NCBI GenBank assembly: GCA_003211515.1
Contig: QCSN01000021.1
Span: forward strand, 1 to 32,567
Source: Synechococcus sp. AG-670-F04
Lineage (GTDB): Bacteria > Cyanobacteriota > Cyanobacteriia > PCC-6307 > Cyanobiaceae
DNA length: 32,567 nt
Reading direction: 5' to 3'
In this document: piece by piece, positions 8,416-16,475 of the stretch
Layout of the letters: every line of letters begins with the position of its first letter
Numbering within the stretch: position 1 is the stretch's first letter
Translations under genes and position numbers: made by a program
The notes under the pieces: model-generated
Seen by the model: the letters and a program-made list of their open reading frames with translations, nothing else
Database searches by the model: none
Told to the model about the DNA's origin: nothing

Positions 8416-9150
8416 ATGAGCAAGATTGTATTCGGTGGAAGCTCAGGGATTGGGAAAAGGATAATTGAAAAGTTGCGGATTGATAGTACAGTGGTAAATA
8501 TTGACTTAAAGGAAAATGGTAGCAAGAGACTAATTGAATTAATAGGTGACTTAAGGGACGACAATTTTGTAAAAGAGGTAATAAGTAAAATCTCGAGTGA
8601 AACGAATATTGAATCAATAGTTTGGAGTATAAGATATAGAAACAAAAATAAGGGAGGAAGAGTAGCGATGATAAAGGAATGTATGGAATTAGAGATATAC
8701 TCATTCATAAAAATAATTGACGGGCTAGAAAAGGAACTAATAAGGGATGGAACATCTATAGTAATAATTTCGTCAATAGCGTCTGAATTGATATCATCAC
8801 AAGAAATGTCCTATAATATTGTCAAGGCAGCTCAAGAAGCTATGGCAAGAAAGTTTGGAGTGATATATGGTGAGAAGAGTGATGTGAGATTTAATTGTAT
8901 ATGTCCTGGAATAGTGGGTATGGAAGAAAGAATTCAAAATGATGAGACTAAAACAGAAGTAGTATTAAAGCTGCAAAGGTGTAGTGTTCCTCGGGAAAAG
9001 ATTGTAAGTGCTGAAGAGATAGCAGAGTTGGTAAGCTTTTTGACAAAAAAAGAATCCTCTTCGATAAATGGAGCAAGAATAGTGTGTGATGGGGGCGAAA
9101 GCATAATGGACCAATACTACGTCGCTGCAAGAATGCAGGAATTGCTATGA
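8416..9150 (+). CDS. Short-chain dehydrogenase/reductase (classical SDR)
   Basis: This 244-residue SDR has GGSSGIG (7-13) for NAD(P) binding, a serine in IVIISSIAS (about 119-120) and YNIVK with Tyr133 and Lys137. It also has the NCICPGIVG segment and a C-terminal INGARIVCDGG typical of the family. It abuts the upstream aldo/keto reductase (TAG|ATG), and its stop overlaps the following DegT-like start by four bases. It is the second classical SDR of the operon and shares only the general fold with the one at 2610-3413. The substrate is unknown; a keto-sugar reductase is the contextual guess. Confidence 0.87.
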   Translation: MSKIVFGGSSGIGKRIIEKLRIDSTVVNIDLKENGSKRLIELIGDLRDDNFVKEVISKISSETNIESIVWSIRYRNKNKGGRVAMIKECMELEIYSFIKIIDGLEKELIRDGTSIVIISSIASELISSQEMSYNIVKAAQEAMARKFGVIYGEKSDVRFNCICPGIVGMEERIQNDETKTEVVLKLQRCSVPREKIVSAEEIAELVSFLTKKESSSINGARIVCDGGESIMDQYYVAARMQELL

Positions 9151-10217
9151 ATAATAAAAAAGGTTGGTTTCACACACAGATTACGGAAAAAGCAAAAGAA
9201 TACTCAATCATGGCAATTCAAGAAGATAACTACACGAATGGTATGTACACTAATGAGCTTGAGAAGGAATTAGGAAGTATTTTAGGCTTACCATTTTGCG
9301 TGTATGTGAACAGTGGTACAGCGGCGCTAGCAATGAGTTTCATTGCTAGTGGTGCCTCAAAGCATAGTCAAGTGGCTGTACCAGGGATTGGATGGGTTGC
9401 GACGCCTCAGGCGGCACAAGTGACAGGAGCGAGTATAGATATACTGGATGTACGAGCTGATATACCTATTCTAAAAATAGGAAGCTATTACAAGGAATAT
9501 GATTATATAGTGGCCGTAAACTATAATGGTAGACAGGTAGATATAGAAAAACTAAGGAGGGCAAACAAAAAAAGTATAATTATTGAGGACTCATGTAAAA
9601 GCTTGTTCTCACTGTCATACGGAGGTGAGACCTTCTCCGGATCTGAAGGCAACTATGGATGTTATTCACTAGGAATGATATCAGCACTGCCGGGCATATA
9701 TGGTGGAATAGTCACAGCAAGAAATCCAAGAGAAGAGGAAAAGTTGAGAACAATAAAATGGCATGGAACAAGTTATGAAAAGAACAAAGAAATCTACAAG
9801 TATAGGTCATTCAATTTTAAAGCGAGTAATGTTCATGCTGCTATGGCATTAGGAATGCTAGAAGATTATGAAGAGAGAATAGAAAGACTGAGAGTGATAT
9901 ATAATATGTATGAAAAGGGTTTAGAAGGGTTAGAGAATTCAAAGCTGACAGAAGTAGCTGTTGATAGGGGGGAAATACCTTTACTGATAGACATAGAAAC
10001 TAAGGACAGGGAGACAATGATAAACCATCTAAAAGCGCAGGATATTGAGACCTGCAATTATCATGAATCACTAGCAAAATGTCCTGATGTAAACACCACA
10101 TTAGCTACCACAAATAGCAATTATTTTGGTGAGCATGTATTTCACCCGCCTTGCGGAGCTGATCAAGAATTAAGCACAATAGAAAAGGCTATAAGATTGA
10201 TTCGAGAAAAAGGCTAG
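9147..10217 (+). CDS. DegT/DnrJ/EryC1/StrS-fold protein lacking the PLP-binding lysine
   Basis: This 356-residue protein follows the sugar aminotransferase fold. NSGTAAL (about 55-61) is the phosphate-binding turn, IIEDSC contains Asp148 that should contact the pyridine nitrogen, and GIVTARN follows the active-site loop. The loop that normally carries the Schiff-base lysine reads GCYSLGMISALPG (171-183), with serine (Ser179) at the expected lysine position. It is not the histidine found in the ColD-type 3-dehydratases either. Asp148 is followed by Lys151 where Gln, His or Ser is usual. The enzyme is therefore probably not an ordinary aminotransferase. It could be a non-catalytic partner, use external PLP or PMP, or have new chemistry. 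It is the last gene of the operon and ends 26 bases before a convergent gene. Confidence 0.82.
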   Translation: MNNKKGWFHTQITEKAKEYSIMAIQEDNYTNGMYTNELEKELGSILGLPFCVYVNSGTAALAMSFIASGASKHSQVAVPGIGWVATPQAAQVTGASIDILDVRADIPILKIGSYYKEYDYIVAVNYNGRQVDIEKLRRANKKSIIIEDSCKSLFSLSYGGETFSGSEGNYGCYSLGMISALPGIYGGIVTARNPREEEKLRTIKWHGTSYEKNKEIYKYRSFNFKASNVHAAMALGMLEDYEERIERLRVIYNMYEKGLEGLENSKLTEVAVDRGEIPLLIDIETKDRETMINHLKAQDIETCNYHESLAKCPDVNTTLATTNSNYFGEHVFHPPCGADQELSTIEKAIRLIREKG

Positions 10218-10243
10218 AAAGCTACACTGAAAAAGAAAGTTGA

Positions 10244-11890
10244 CTAGTAGAAGCCATTGGAAGAAGGATAACGAGAAAGCTTTACTTTATAATGGTCATA
10301 ATAATGACTATTGTTTAGACAAGATAGGTCAGGAAAGCGGAGTAGATTATTGTAGAAATAAGAAAAAGCATCAACAAGTTCTAGGGTCGAAAGATTGCTG
10401 TATGTAAAGCCGATACTAGAGAGAGATTCATGATCATGAGGGATGGAGTCTCTTAGAAAAGTGTAATCAAAGTTATGATTAGATTGATTTTTATAATTCC
10501 AATGCTTAAAAAGATGGGCACAAAGCGGATGATATAAAAAGGAATTGAATGGTAAGGAATCAAATATTAATGAAGGTTTATTGAAAAGGAAGGCTCCTGA
10601 ATAGCAAGAACCCGATGGACCAGAAAAACAACAAATAGCGCGCGACAAAAGGAATAAATAATCAGAATGAGATATCTCAGAAAAAGGCAATAATTCAGTT
10701 ATAAAGGAAGAATCATGAACAAACTTAGTTGCTTTAAATGAAATATCGCATAGAATGATAATGGGAATATTAGTAATGCGAGAAAACTTATCCAATGCAT
10801 TAAGAACAGACATCTCGTCAGAGTTACGGTGTAGGTTAAAATTAGTAGACTCTTGTTTGAAATGATTAGTACGCCAAGAAGCTACAATAAAATTGGGATA
10901 TGAAGAAATGAAATCACAAATTAGGGGGGACACCTCTGTCGTTTCAGGAGAAGACAAAACGATAGATGAGGAAACACTGGAAAGTTTTGAGGTATTCAAA
11001 AGGGTATCAATGGAATATTCAGGATGAGAATAAGGTTGAGGAATGAAACCAAATGAAGAGAGTTGTTCGCGATAATTAGGTATAGAGAGCGAGATCGGCC
11101 AAAGCCGATAATTAATTGGTGAGAAAGTGTTAGTGTCAATAAGGTGTATCGGGAAATTTGCTTTTAATTGCAACTTAAGCAAGGACGGGTTAGCAACAGA
11201 CCTAGGATCGACAATAAGTCGATATTGTGTATTAAATACTTTATTGTATGCGTGAAAAAATCGTGGATAGACGACTTGGTGACCAAAGGCATAAAGAAGA
11301 TTAACAGTATCAATAGTGTTGTATAAAGCATACCTTTCTGCCCTCGAAATGATAAGACTTAAGCGATGTATACAGCCATGTCGAGAAAGAGTATAAAGAG
11401 ATCGATAGATTGCATTTGCAATGAACGGAGTGTAGAAGGGTGCCAATGACGCAATATCAGACAATACACGCTTTGAAAACAAAATTAGACTATGATTAAA
11501 GCCAACTGGATTAGATAAAATGCGAATTATTGAGTAAAGGAATGAAATATCAAGATGGTCGATATTGCAGGCTTTAATATTTGAGATAAAACGGAGATAA
11601 CAAGGGTGAGAAATATTAGGGTGAGAAACATTAATACAACTACAAATAAAGGCATCAAATTGATTTGATGAAGACGAAAACAACTCATCAAAAAGAAGGT
11701 GCCAGTCTATGCGAGAACAAAGACTACAATAGGAGTTATAATAAGGAGATACAGAAGATAAGAGTTGGACAATCGGGGGGGCGATGTAATCAATGCACGT
11801 AATGAGAACTTGAATATGGTGCGAGCGAATTAATTGTTCAGAATGAAATCTTAATTCTGTTGGAGAGAGCCGATTTTGACGATATTGCAC
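10244..11890 (-). CDS. Putative glycosyltransferase resembling the TIGR04372 family
   Basis: This 548-residue protein resembles TIGR04372, a family of putative glycosyltransferases in exopolysaccharide loci. The signs are NFNLHRNSDEMSVLNALDKF, an IIILCD strand, and FLLSRAICCFSGPSGS followed by GAFLFNKPSLIFDSLPFN, the sugar-nucleotide-binding-like end. Family membership is judged by eye. The start is a GTG at 11890 with no Shine-Dalgarno sequence; in the same frame an ATG at 11965 opens only nine codons before a TAA, so the N-terminus is uncertain. Composition is odd: very rich in Ser, Leu, Ile and Phe and poor in Gly, Glu and Lys, because its coding strand is pyrimidine-rich. It is convergent with the operon ending at 10217 and divergent from 12261. 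Confidence 0.7.
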   Translation of the reverse strand: MQYRQNRLSPTELRFHSEQLIRSHHIQVLITCIDYIAPPIVQLLSSVSPYYNSYCSLCSRIDWHLLFDELFSSSSNQFDAFICSCINVSHPNISHPCYLRFISNIKACNIDHLDISFLYSIIRILSNPVGFNHSLILFSKRVLSDIASLAPFYTPFIANAIYRSLYTLSRHGCIHRLSLIISRAERYALYNTIDTVNLLYAFGHQVVYPRFFHAYNKVFNTQYRLIVDPRSVANPSLLKLQLKANFPIHLIDTNTFSPINYRLWPISLSIPNYREQLSSFGFIPQPYSHPEYSIDTLLNTSKLSSVSSSIVLSSPETTEVSPLICDFISSYPNFIVASWRTNHFKQESTNFNLHRNSDEMSVLNALDKFSRITNIPIIILCDISFKATKFVHDSSFITELLPFSEISHSDYLFLLSRAICCFSGPSGSCYSGAFLFNKPSLIFDSLPFNSFLYHPLCAHLFKHWNYKNQSNHNFDYTFLRDSIPHDHESLSSIGFTYSNLSTLELVDAFSYFYNNLLRFPDLSCLNNSHYYDHYKVKLSRYPSSNGFY

Positions 11891-11985
11891 TTGGTTGAAC
11901 AGAAAGAAGTAACAGTTGAAGGATCTAGCGAAAGATTAGAGAGAATTAAGGGAAGATTGGCTCATAGAAATAACAAAGAATTAAA

Positions 11986-12005
11986 AAGGAAGGAAGGAAG
12001 GAAGG
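11986..12005. repeat. Tetranucleotide tandem repeat (AAGG) x5
   Basis: Five perfect copies of AAGG stand at 11986-12005. On the - strand this is (CCTT)5, lying in what would be the 5' leader of the transferase that begins at 11890. Tetranucleotide tracts of this kind are slippage-prone and, in several bacteria, cause phase variation of surface-glycan genes. Whether this tract varies is not known, and five copies is short. Confidence 0.9.
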
Positions 12006-12019
12006 GATTAGTTGTACAA

Positions 12020-12048
12020 AGTATAATTCAAGATGATTGAATATGCAA
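12020..12048 (-). promoter_or_regulatory. Candidate sigma-70-type promoter for the 10244-11890 gene
   Basis: Read on the - strand, TTGCAT (12048-12043) is separated by 17 bases from TATACT (12025-12020). The -10 matches the consensus at five of six positions, the -35 only weakly. The predicted transcript would start about 12013, just before the CCTT repeat, giving a leader of roughly 120 bases. Confidence 0.4.
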
Positions 12049-12260
12049 GAATACACAAAAAGACAGAAGAGCAGAAAACATCAAATTAATGAGGAAAGAA
12101 TTACTTATTATTATAAGGGATTGAAAGTGTGTTGCGGACAATAATCGTCAGTCAATATTTAGATTCAAAAGAAAAGTCAGTCTCAAAAGGCTCTAGGAGA
12201 ACGTGAATCACGGTGCAGGGCCGGGGTAACAATGGTAGAATAAATGAAAATATATCCATC

Positions 12261-13031
12261 ATGCTAAACCAGAGTAAAGCGATAGAGTTGATCAAGAACT
12301 ATATCAAAAGCTGGAAAGATAATGATACAAACTACGATGAGATACTGAAGATAGATCAAATAAGACTAGCTTACTCAAGAGAACGTTTACAAAACTCGGA
12401 AATAAGAACAAAAAAAGAGACAAATAATTCAATTGACAATACAGTCAAGCATAATCTGTGGGGTGTAGATCCTGGAAACTCACTGAATAGACCAATGGCA
12501 TTATTGGGTCCACTAATAGGTACAAATGAGATGAATGATCGAAAGGAACAAAAGGTTCTAATTGTAGGCCCAAGGAGTGAAAACGAACTATTCTTGTATA
12601 CTGCAAATGGATTTCGCAAAGAAAATATTACATGCGTGGATTTAATTAGTTACTCTGAAGATATAGATATTGGGGACTTACACAATTTACAATATGAAGA
12701 TAATAGCTTTGACATAGTTGTTTGCGGATGGGTTTTGGCCTACAGCAAAAATCAAACACTTGCTATCTCGGAAATGGCAAGGGTGACTAAATCTGGTGGA
12801 CTCATAGCTATCGGATCCGATATCAACAATAAAAGCAATACTGAAAAGGAAATATATGCAAAAGAAGTATTAAACTCACGAGGCTATGAATTAAGATCTG
12901 AGGGACTGGCGAACAGCGAAGCATTGATAGCAAAGTTTTCCGAATATAGTGAAAAAGTTATCTTCGATAACTATGTCAATGGGAATGGAAGATGGAACAA
13001 TATTATTGTAAAATTAAAACAGAAAAAATGA
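12261..13031 (+). CDS. Class I SAM-dependent methyltransferase (Methyltransf_11-like)
   Basis: This protein of about 256 residues contains a SAM-binding core in divergent form: KVLIVGPRSENE replaces the usual glycine-rich motif I, ITCVDL ends the next strand, and YEDNSFDIVVCGWVLAYS is motif post-II with the expected acidic turn. EMARVTKSGGLIAIGSD is the typical motif III region. I choose ATG 12261; a GTG at 12213 extends the frame by 16 unlikely residues (QGRGNNGR...). The stop overlaps the next start by four bases (ATGA at 13028). With the oxygenase and transferase downstream it forms a three-gene + strand unit. The weak glycine-rich loop means a non-methylating paralogue cannot be excluded. 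Confidence 0.75.
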   Translation: MLNQSKAIELIKNYIKSWKDNDTNYDEILKIDQIRLAYSRERLQNSEIRTKKETNNSIDNTVKHNLWGVDPGNSLNRPMALLGPLIGTNEMNDRKEQKVLIVGPRSENELFLYTANGFRKENITCVDLISYSEDIDIGDLHNLQYEDNSFDIVVCGWVLAYSKNQTLAISEMARVTKSGGLIAIGSDINNKSNTEKEIYAKEVLNSRGYELRSEGLANSEALIAKFSEYSEKVIFDNYVNGNGRWNNIIVKLKQKK

Positions 13032-14062
13032 TGCTTAAACAAAACACATGCAGCAATTGGAGTTACGCCAAAAAGATACTAATAGAAGATGCAGATAAAT
13101 ATAATTTATGCATTAATAAGCCTGTTCATCTCAAAGCAATTAAAGATATATTCACTAGCACAAAAAAAGTAAATAACGGATTCATGAGGGAATTATGGCT
13201 TGCCACGAATAAACAATCGTCAATTCTCTGGAAAGCTATAAATCAAAAAATACAATTACAAAGTAACTATGTAGGAATTGAACATAAATTTGGATATTGG
13301 GAAAGTGAAGAAGATGCCGCAATCAAATCATTAAACGAGAATGGCATGTATATTTTTAAGAAAAAGATTGACATTCAAATAGTTAAGAAATTATTGGAGG
13401 ATATAAGTCAAGAAACTGTGAGACCAAGTAACAGCATGCAACAAATAATTGATGTTAACGAAAAGGCAGGAAGTATTATCAATACACAACAATCAGAATA
13501 TATACGATGGCACTTCGATAATCATATATTTGATAGAATCAAGAATCTTTCAAATTTAGCAAAAGAGCCTAGCCTAGTTAAGATTGCAAAAAATTATTTA
13601 GGGACAGACCCTATATGTACAAATAAGCAAGCATGGATAAGCAAAGGTAAAAGAATAAACGATATAAATGAGTGTTCTAGTGCTGCACAGATGTATCATT
13701 TTGATTATGATAGCTTCAACTTCCTAAAAGTAATGATTTATTTCTCTGATGTATGCTTAGAATCAGGTCCACACACATATATGAGTACTACACATAAACC
13801 CTTCACCACGGACAAAATTAGAGCTAGAATAGCACCATATGGCAGATATAATGATTATGTTATTTATGAGCTATTTGATAAGTCTAACGAGGTACAGATA
13901 TGTGGCAAAGCTGGAACGGTTATATTAGTTGACACGTCTGGATTTCATAAGGGACAAATATTAAGAGAAGGGCGGACTCGTATAATGGCTCAGATAGAGT
14001 TTGTGGATTGCGGTTTACATTTTGGCCATAAAGAGGATGTAACCAAGCAAAAAAGAGAATGA
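13028..14062 (+). CDS. Phytanoyl-CoA dioxygenase (PhyH)-type 2OG/Fe(II) oxygenase
   Basis: This 344-residue protein has a complete iron site: MYHFDYD gives His224 and Asp226, SGFHKGQ gives His307, and Arg in REGRTRIMAQ (about 316-318) should hold 2-oxoglutarate. The ESGPH motif sits about 20 residues after HxD. I start at ATG 13028 (ATGA overlap with the methyltransferase) rather than an in-frame ATG at 12992. The same arrangement (HFDxD, FLKV, GPH, then H(K/R)G and Q(I/L)xFVD) occurs in the - strand protein at 15567-16475, so the two are paralogues. It probably hydroxylates a sugar or lipid part of the surface glycan. It is lysine-rich (about 36 Lys, 24 Ser), the reverse of its - strand paralogue. 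Confidence 0.85.
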   Translation: MMLKQNTCSNWSYAKKILIEDADKYNLCINKPVHLKAIKDIFTSTKKVNNGFMRELWLATNKQSSILWKAINQKIQLQSNYVGIEHKFGYWESEEDAAIKSLNENGMYIFKKKIDIQIVKKLLEDISQETVRPSNSMQQIIDVNEKAGSIINTQQSEYIRWHFDNHIFDRIKNLSNLAKEPSLVKIAKNYLGTDPICTNKQAWISKGKRINDINECSSAAQMYHFDYDSFNFLKVMIYFSDVCLESGPHTYMSTTHKPFTTDKIRARIAPYGRYNDYVIYELFDKSNEVQICGKAGTVILVDTSGFHKGQILREGRTRIMAQIEFVDCGLHFGHKEDVTKQKRE

Positions 14063-15558
14063 GGGAATTAAGACTTCTTTTACATTGGCATCCCCAAGGT
14101 TCCTACTTGGCCAGGTCGATATTTCATTCTTTTAAATTTGCAAAAAAGGCTGAAAGAATTCGGGTTGGTATAGTTGTTGGAAGCAACTTTATGGCTCAGA
14201 CAAATCAAGAATCTATTGCCTATGTAAAAGAACTTACAAAAAGAGATACTAACAACAAGTTAGTCAGCTTTGAATTAATAGTAATAGATTACCCACTATG
14301 GAATTTTAGTCTATATGCATCGAAGAAAGAAGAAGAAAACACAAAGATGTATAATGGAAAATATAAAAAGTTGTTTGCTAATTCTGTAAAAGATTCACTA
14401 GGAAGAGGGCTTGAAGTATGTTTTAACAATAAGGACTACATGACATCAAATGAGGTGAGTGAGAAACTTGAAAAAGAAAGAATGGGATATGCCACAATGT
14501 TGATTGAGAAATACAGGCAAATCATAAAGGATTTTAATCCAGACATAGCGGCTATTTCACATGGAACGTATGATCATTATGTAGCAGTATACATTGCAGC
14601 AGGGGAGGAATCAGTACCAGTTTTAGTAGTGAATGGTGGCTGCAATATGGCATATGTTTGTGAATCACAAAATAAAGTGATCACGGATCCATGTATCGCA
14701 AATGCATTTTCAGATATAGTAAAGCTATATAAAGAAGAAAAGAATATCATGGAAACGGTATTGCCTCCAGATCTAAAGCGATTAATAACTAAGGCAAGTA
14801 ACCGTTATCTACCTAACAGCTCATCTGGTATTATTGCAAAATCAAAAGTATTTGAAAAAGGGACGCATACAAGTAAACCACTAGCAATGCTGCCAGTGTT
14901 TGCAGAATTGAATCATCACAACTGTCTTCAGGAGCTTGAATTTAAGTCAAGATATGAATGGCTTGAATGGTGTTTCAAGATGGCGCATGAATCCAATAAA
15001 CAATTACTTTTATATGCACACCCACAGACAAATGCTTATGGCCAAAATTCATTAACAAATGAACTAGTTAATAATGCAGCGATAAAGTATCCTGCAGAAT
15101 TTAAGCTTCTGGCCAAACTTGGTGATTTGGAATATGAAAGTTTAAAAGATGCGTTAGTACCTATAACCATGGCTAGCTCTGTGAGCTTAGAAATGAACAT
15201 GCTAGGGAAGGTATCATGTGTAAGTAATTACTCAACTTCTTCACCTTTAAAATGTAATGTACAATTTCGAAAAAACGATTGCTTTAAAGATCTAGAAGGC
15301 AGATTTATGCTACAGAAAGACATTGAGCTTGATCACCATATTAGTGATGCGGCAAATCAAGCTTTAAAATTTAATAGTTACAACAAATTTGGATCACAGG
15401 ACTATCACATAAGAAAAGCCTTTGAAAAGTTAATATGGTTTGGCACGTATTCAAAGGGATCAGTAGATAATTTTATAAGCCTATTAGAAGAATATATTTA
15501 TCAAATGAAGGTGATAGAACTTCCGAGTGAAAGATTTGTACAGTTAATTCCATATTAA
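14059..15558 (+). CDS. KpsS/LipB-like capsule polysaccharide transferase (putative)
   Basis: This 499-residue protein shows no membrane segment and has a two-half organisation typical of GT-B-like capsule proteins. An early HWHPQGSYLARS segment, a HGTYDHY motif about residue 172 and a YAHPQTN motif about 321 are followed by ITMASSVSLEMNMLGKVS, which matches the end-domain pattern of KpsS/LipB proteins (serine-rich turn, Glu, then LGK). KpsS-type enzymes add Kdo-like acids to the lipid anchor of capsules; a nonulosonate substrate is plausible here given the neighbouring NeuB genes. The start overlaps the oxygenase stop (ATGA at 14059). It converges on the - strand oxygenase eight bases downstream. 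The family call is by motif only. Confidence 0.6.
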   Translation: MRELRLLLHWHPQGSYLARSIFHSFKFAKKAERIRVGIVVGSNFMAQTNQESIAYVKELTKRDTNNKLVSFELIVIDYPLWNFSLYASKKEEENTKMYNGKYKKLFANSVKDSLGRGLEVCFNNKDYMTSNEVSEKLEKERMGYATMLIEKYRQIIKDFNPDIAAISHGTYDHYVAVYIAAGEESVPVLVVNGGCNMAYVCESQNKVITDPCIANAFSDIVKLYKEEKNIMETVLPPDLKRLITKASNRYLPNSSSGIIAKSKVFEKGTHTSKPLAMLPVFAELNHHNCLQELEFKSRYEWLEWCFKMAHESNKQLLLYAHPQTNAYGQNSLTNELVNNAAIKYPAEFKLLAKLGDLEYESLKDALVPITMASSVSLEMNMLGKVSCVSNYSTSSPLKCNVQFRKNDCFKDLEGRFMLQKDIELDHHISDAANQALKFNSYNKFGSQDYHIRKAFEKLIWFGTYSKGSVDNFISLLEEYIYQMKVIELPSERFVQLIPY

Positions 15559-15560
15559 GG

Positions 15561-15591
15561 TGAGATCTAAGGATATGAGTAATTGATCTCA
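15561..15591. terminator. Inverted repeat between convergent genes, possible bidirectional terminator
   Basis: TGAGATC (15561-15567) and GATCTCA (15585-15591) form a perfect 7-base stem around a 17-base loop, between the + strand stop at 15558 and the - strand stop at 15567-15569. No strong U-tract follows on either strand, so termination is only suggested. Confidence 0.35.
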
Positions 15592-16475
15592 TTTATCTCG
15601 GTATCATTGAACTGTGGTTTGGCACCAAAAAGTGAATCGACAAATTGTAATTGCAGTATATTCCTTTCAGAATTAGCTGAAACAGGAGCACCTCTATGTA
15701 AATTGTGTGTATCAGCAAATATAAGTGTTCCGCGGGGTCCCGTTAAAAAGTTAGGTAAAAAACCATGCTTCAAAACAGTACAGTCAGAAATTCGTCCATC
15801 GACTTGCATGGATGGATGAAGAGACCTACGATAAAACATGTTGGTATATGGAACAAATATATGTGGCCCATTTAGGTGATTAACATTATCAAGGTACAAG
15901 AATACTTTAAGAAATCTATTATGGTCTGAGTCAAAATGGAATTTCATGGCGTCTGCACTTGTATTGTGTTTACCTCGAGGTTTATGCGTTGTGTTCCATG
16001 CTCGTATACTATTCAATATTGAATTACAACGGAGATATTGATCGGCAATGTACTTGATAGATAAGTCGGATAGTAAAGCTTGAATCAGTGAAGAAGTTGA
16101 AAGTTCATTCCATTCATCAAGGAATCGCCTAGCTGACGAAGAACGAAAATCAGAAGACTTTGATTTAATTAAGGAGATGAGTTCTAAATAATAAGCTGGT
16201 GGTAAATCAATGGAGGTAACAAAATATCCTGATCGAAAGAGTGAAGCGACGGCGGATTGTATCTCTGAAGAGTGAACTAACCCTCGACTAGCACTAGATA
16301 GAGGGGATCGAATAGGTCGATAACGTGATATTTGCTTGTTTATAGTCCAATTATGATCACCATATGTAAGAACAAATAAGCGCCTAAGCTCTAGATAGAG
16401 GGCTTCATCATAGGAACAGCTAGACATATAAGATTGTTGTCCTAGCGCTGCTTCTAAAATTGAGTTATTGATCAT
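15567..16475 (-). CDS. Phytanoyl-CoA dioxygenase (PhyH)-type 2OG/Fe(II) oxygenase
   Basis: This 302-residue protein carries KFHFDSD (His180, Asp182), HNLHRG (His260) and Arg271 in NSERNILQ, the complete ligand set of a PhyH-type oxygenase. It also has LNGPH about 20 residues after HxD. It is the last gene of the nonulosonate operon: its ATG shares one base with the TAA of the GT2 gene. That position suggests it oxidises the nonulosonate or the finished glycan. It is a paralogue of 13028-14062 but has opposite composition (about 39 Ser and 10 Lys), following the purine-rich + strand. The two paralogues face each other tail to tail with the KpsS-like gene between. Confidence 0.85.
   Translation of the reverse strand: MINNSILEAALGQQSYMSSCSYDEALYLELRRLFVLTYGDHNWTINKQISRYRPIRSPLSSASRGLVHSSEIQSAVASLFRSGYFVTSIDLPPAYYLELISLIKSKSSDFRSSSARRFLDEWNELSTSSLIQALLSDLSIKYIADQYLRCNSILNSIRAWNTTHKPRGKHNTSADAMKFHFDSDHNRFLKVFLYLDNVNHLNGPHIFVPYTNMFYRRSLHPSMQVDGRISDCTVLKHGFLPNFLTGPRGTLIFADTHNLHRGAPVSANSERNILQLQFVDSLFGAKPQFNDTEINEINYSYP

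Larger units (their letters stand above)
11891..12260. other. Divergent intergenic region (370 bases) between a - strand transferase and a + strand methyltransferase
   Basis: I find no supported gene here. It contains a five-copy AAGG repeat (11986-12005), a candidate promoter for the - strand gene (12020-12048), and a possible + strand -10 TATAAT at 12022-12027 that shares the same bases. There is also an 11-base palindrome CGTGAATCACG at 12202-12212. The + strand is purine-rich throughout. Confidence 0.7.

Noticed and set aside
12202-12212. Palindrome CGTGAATCACG upstream of the methyltransferase
   Set aside because: A single 5-base half-site palindrome is expected by chance and matches no operator I know; noted only in the intergenic entry.
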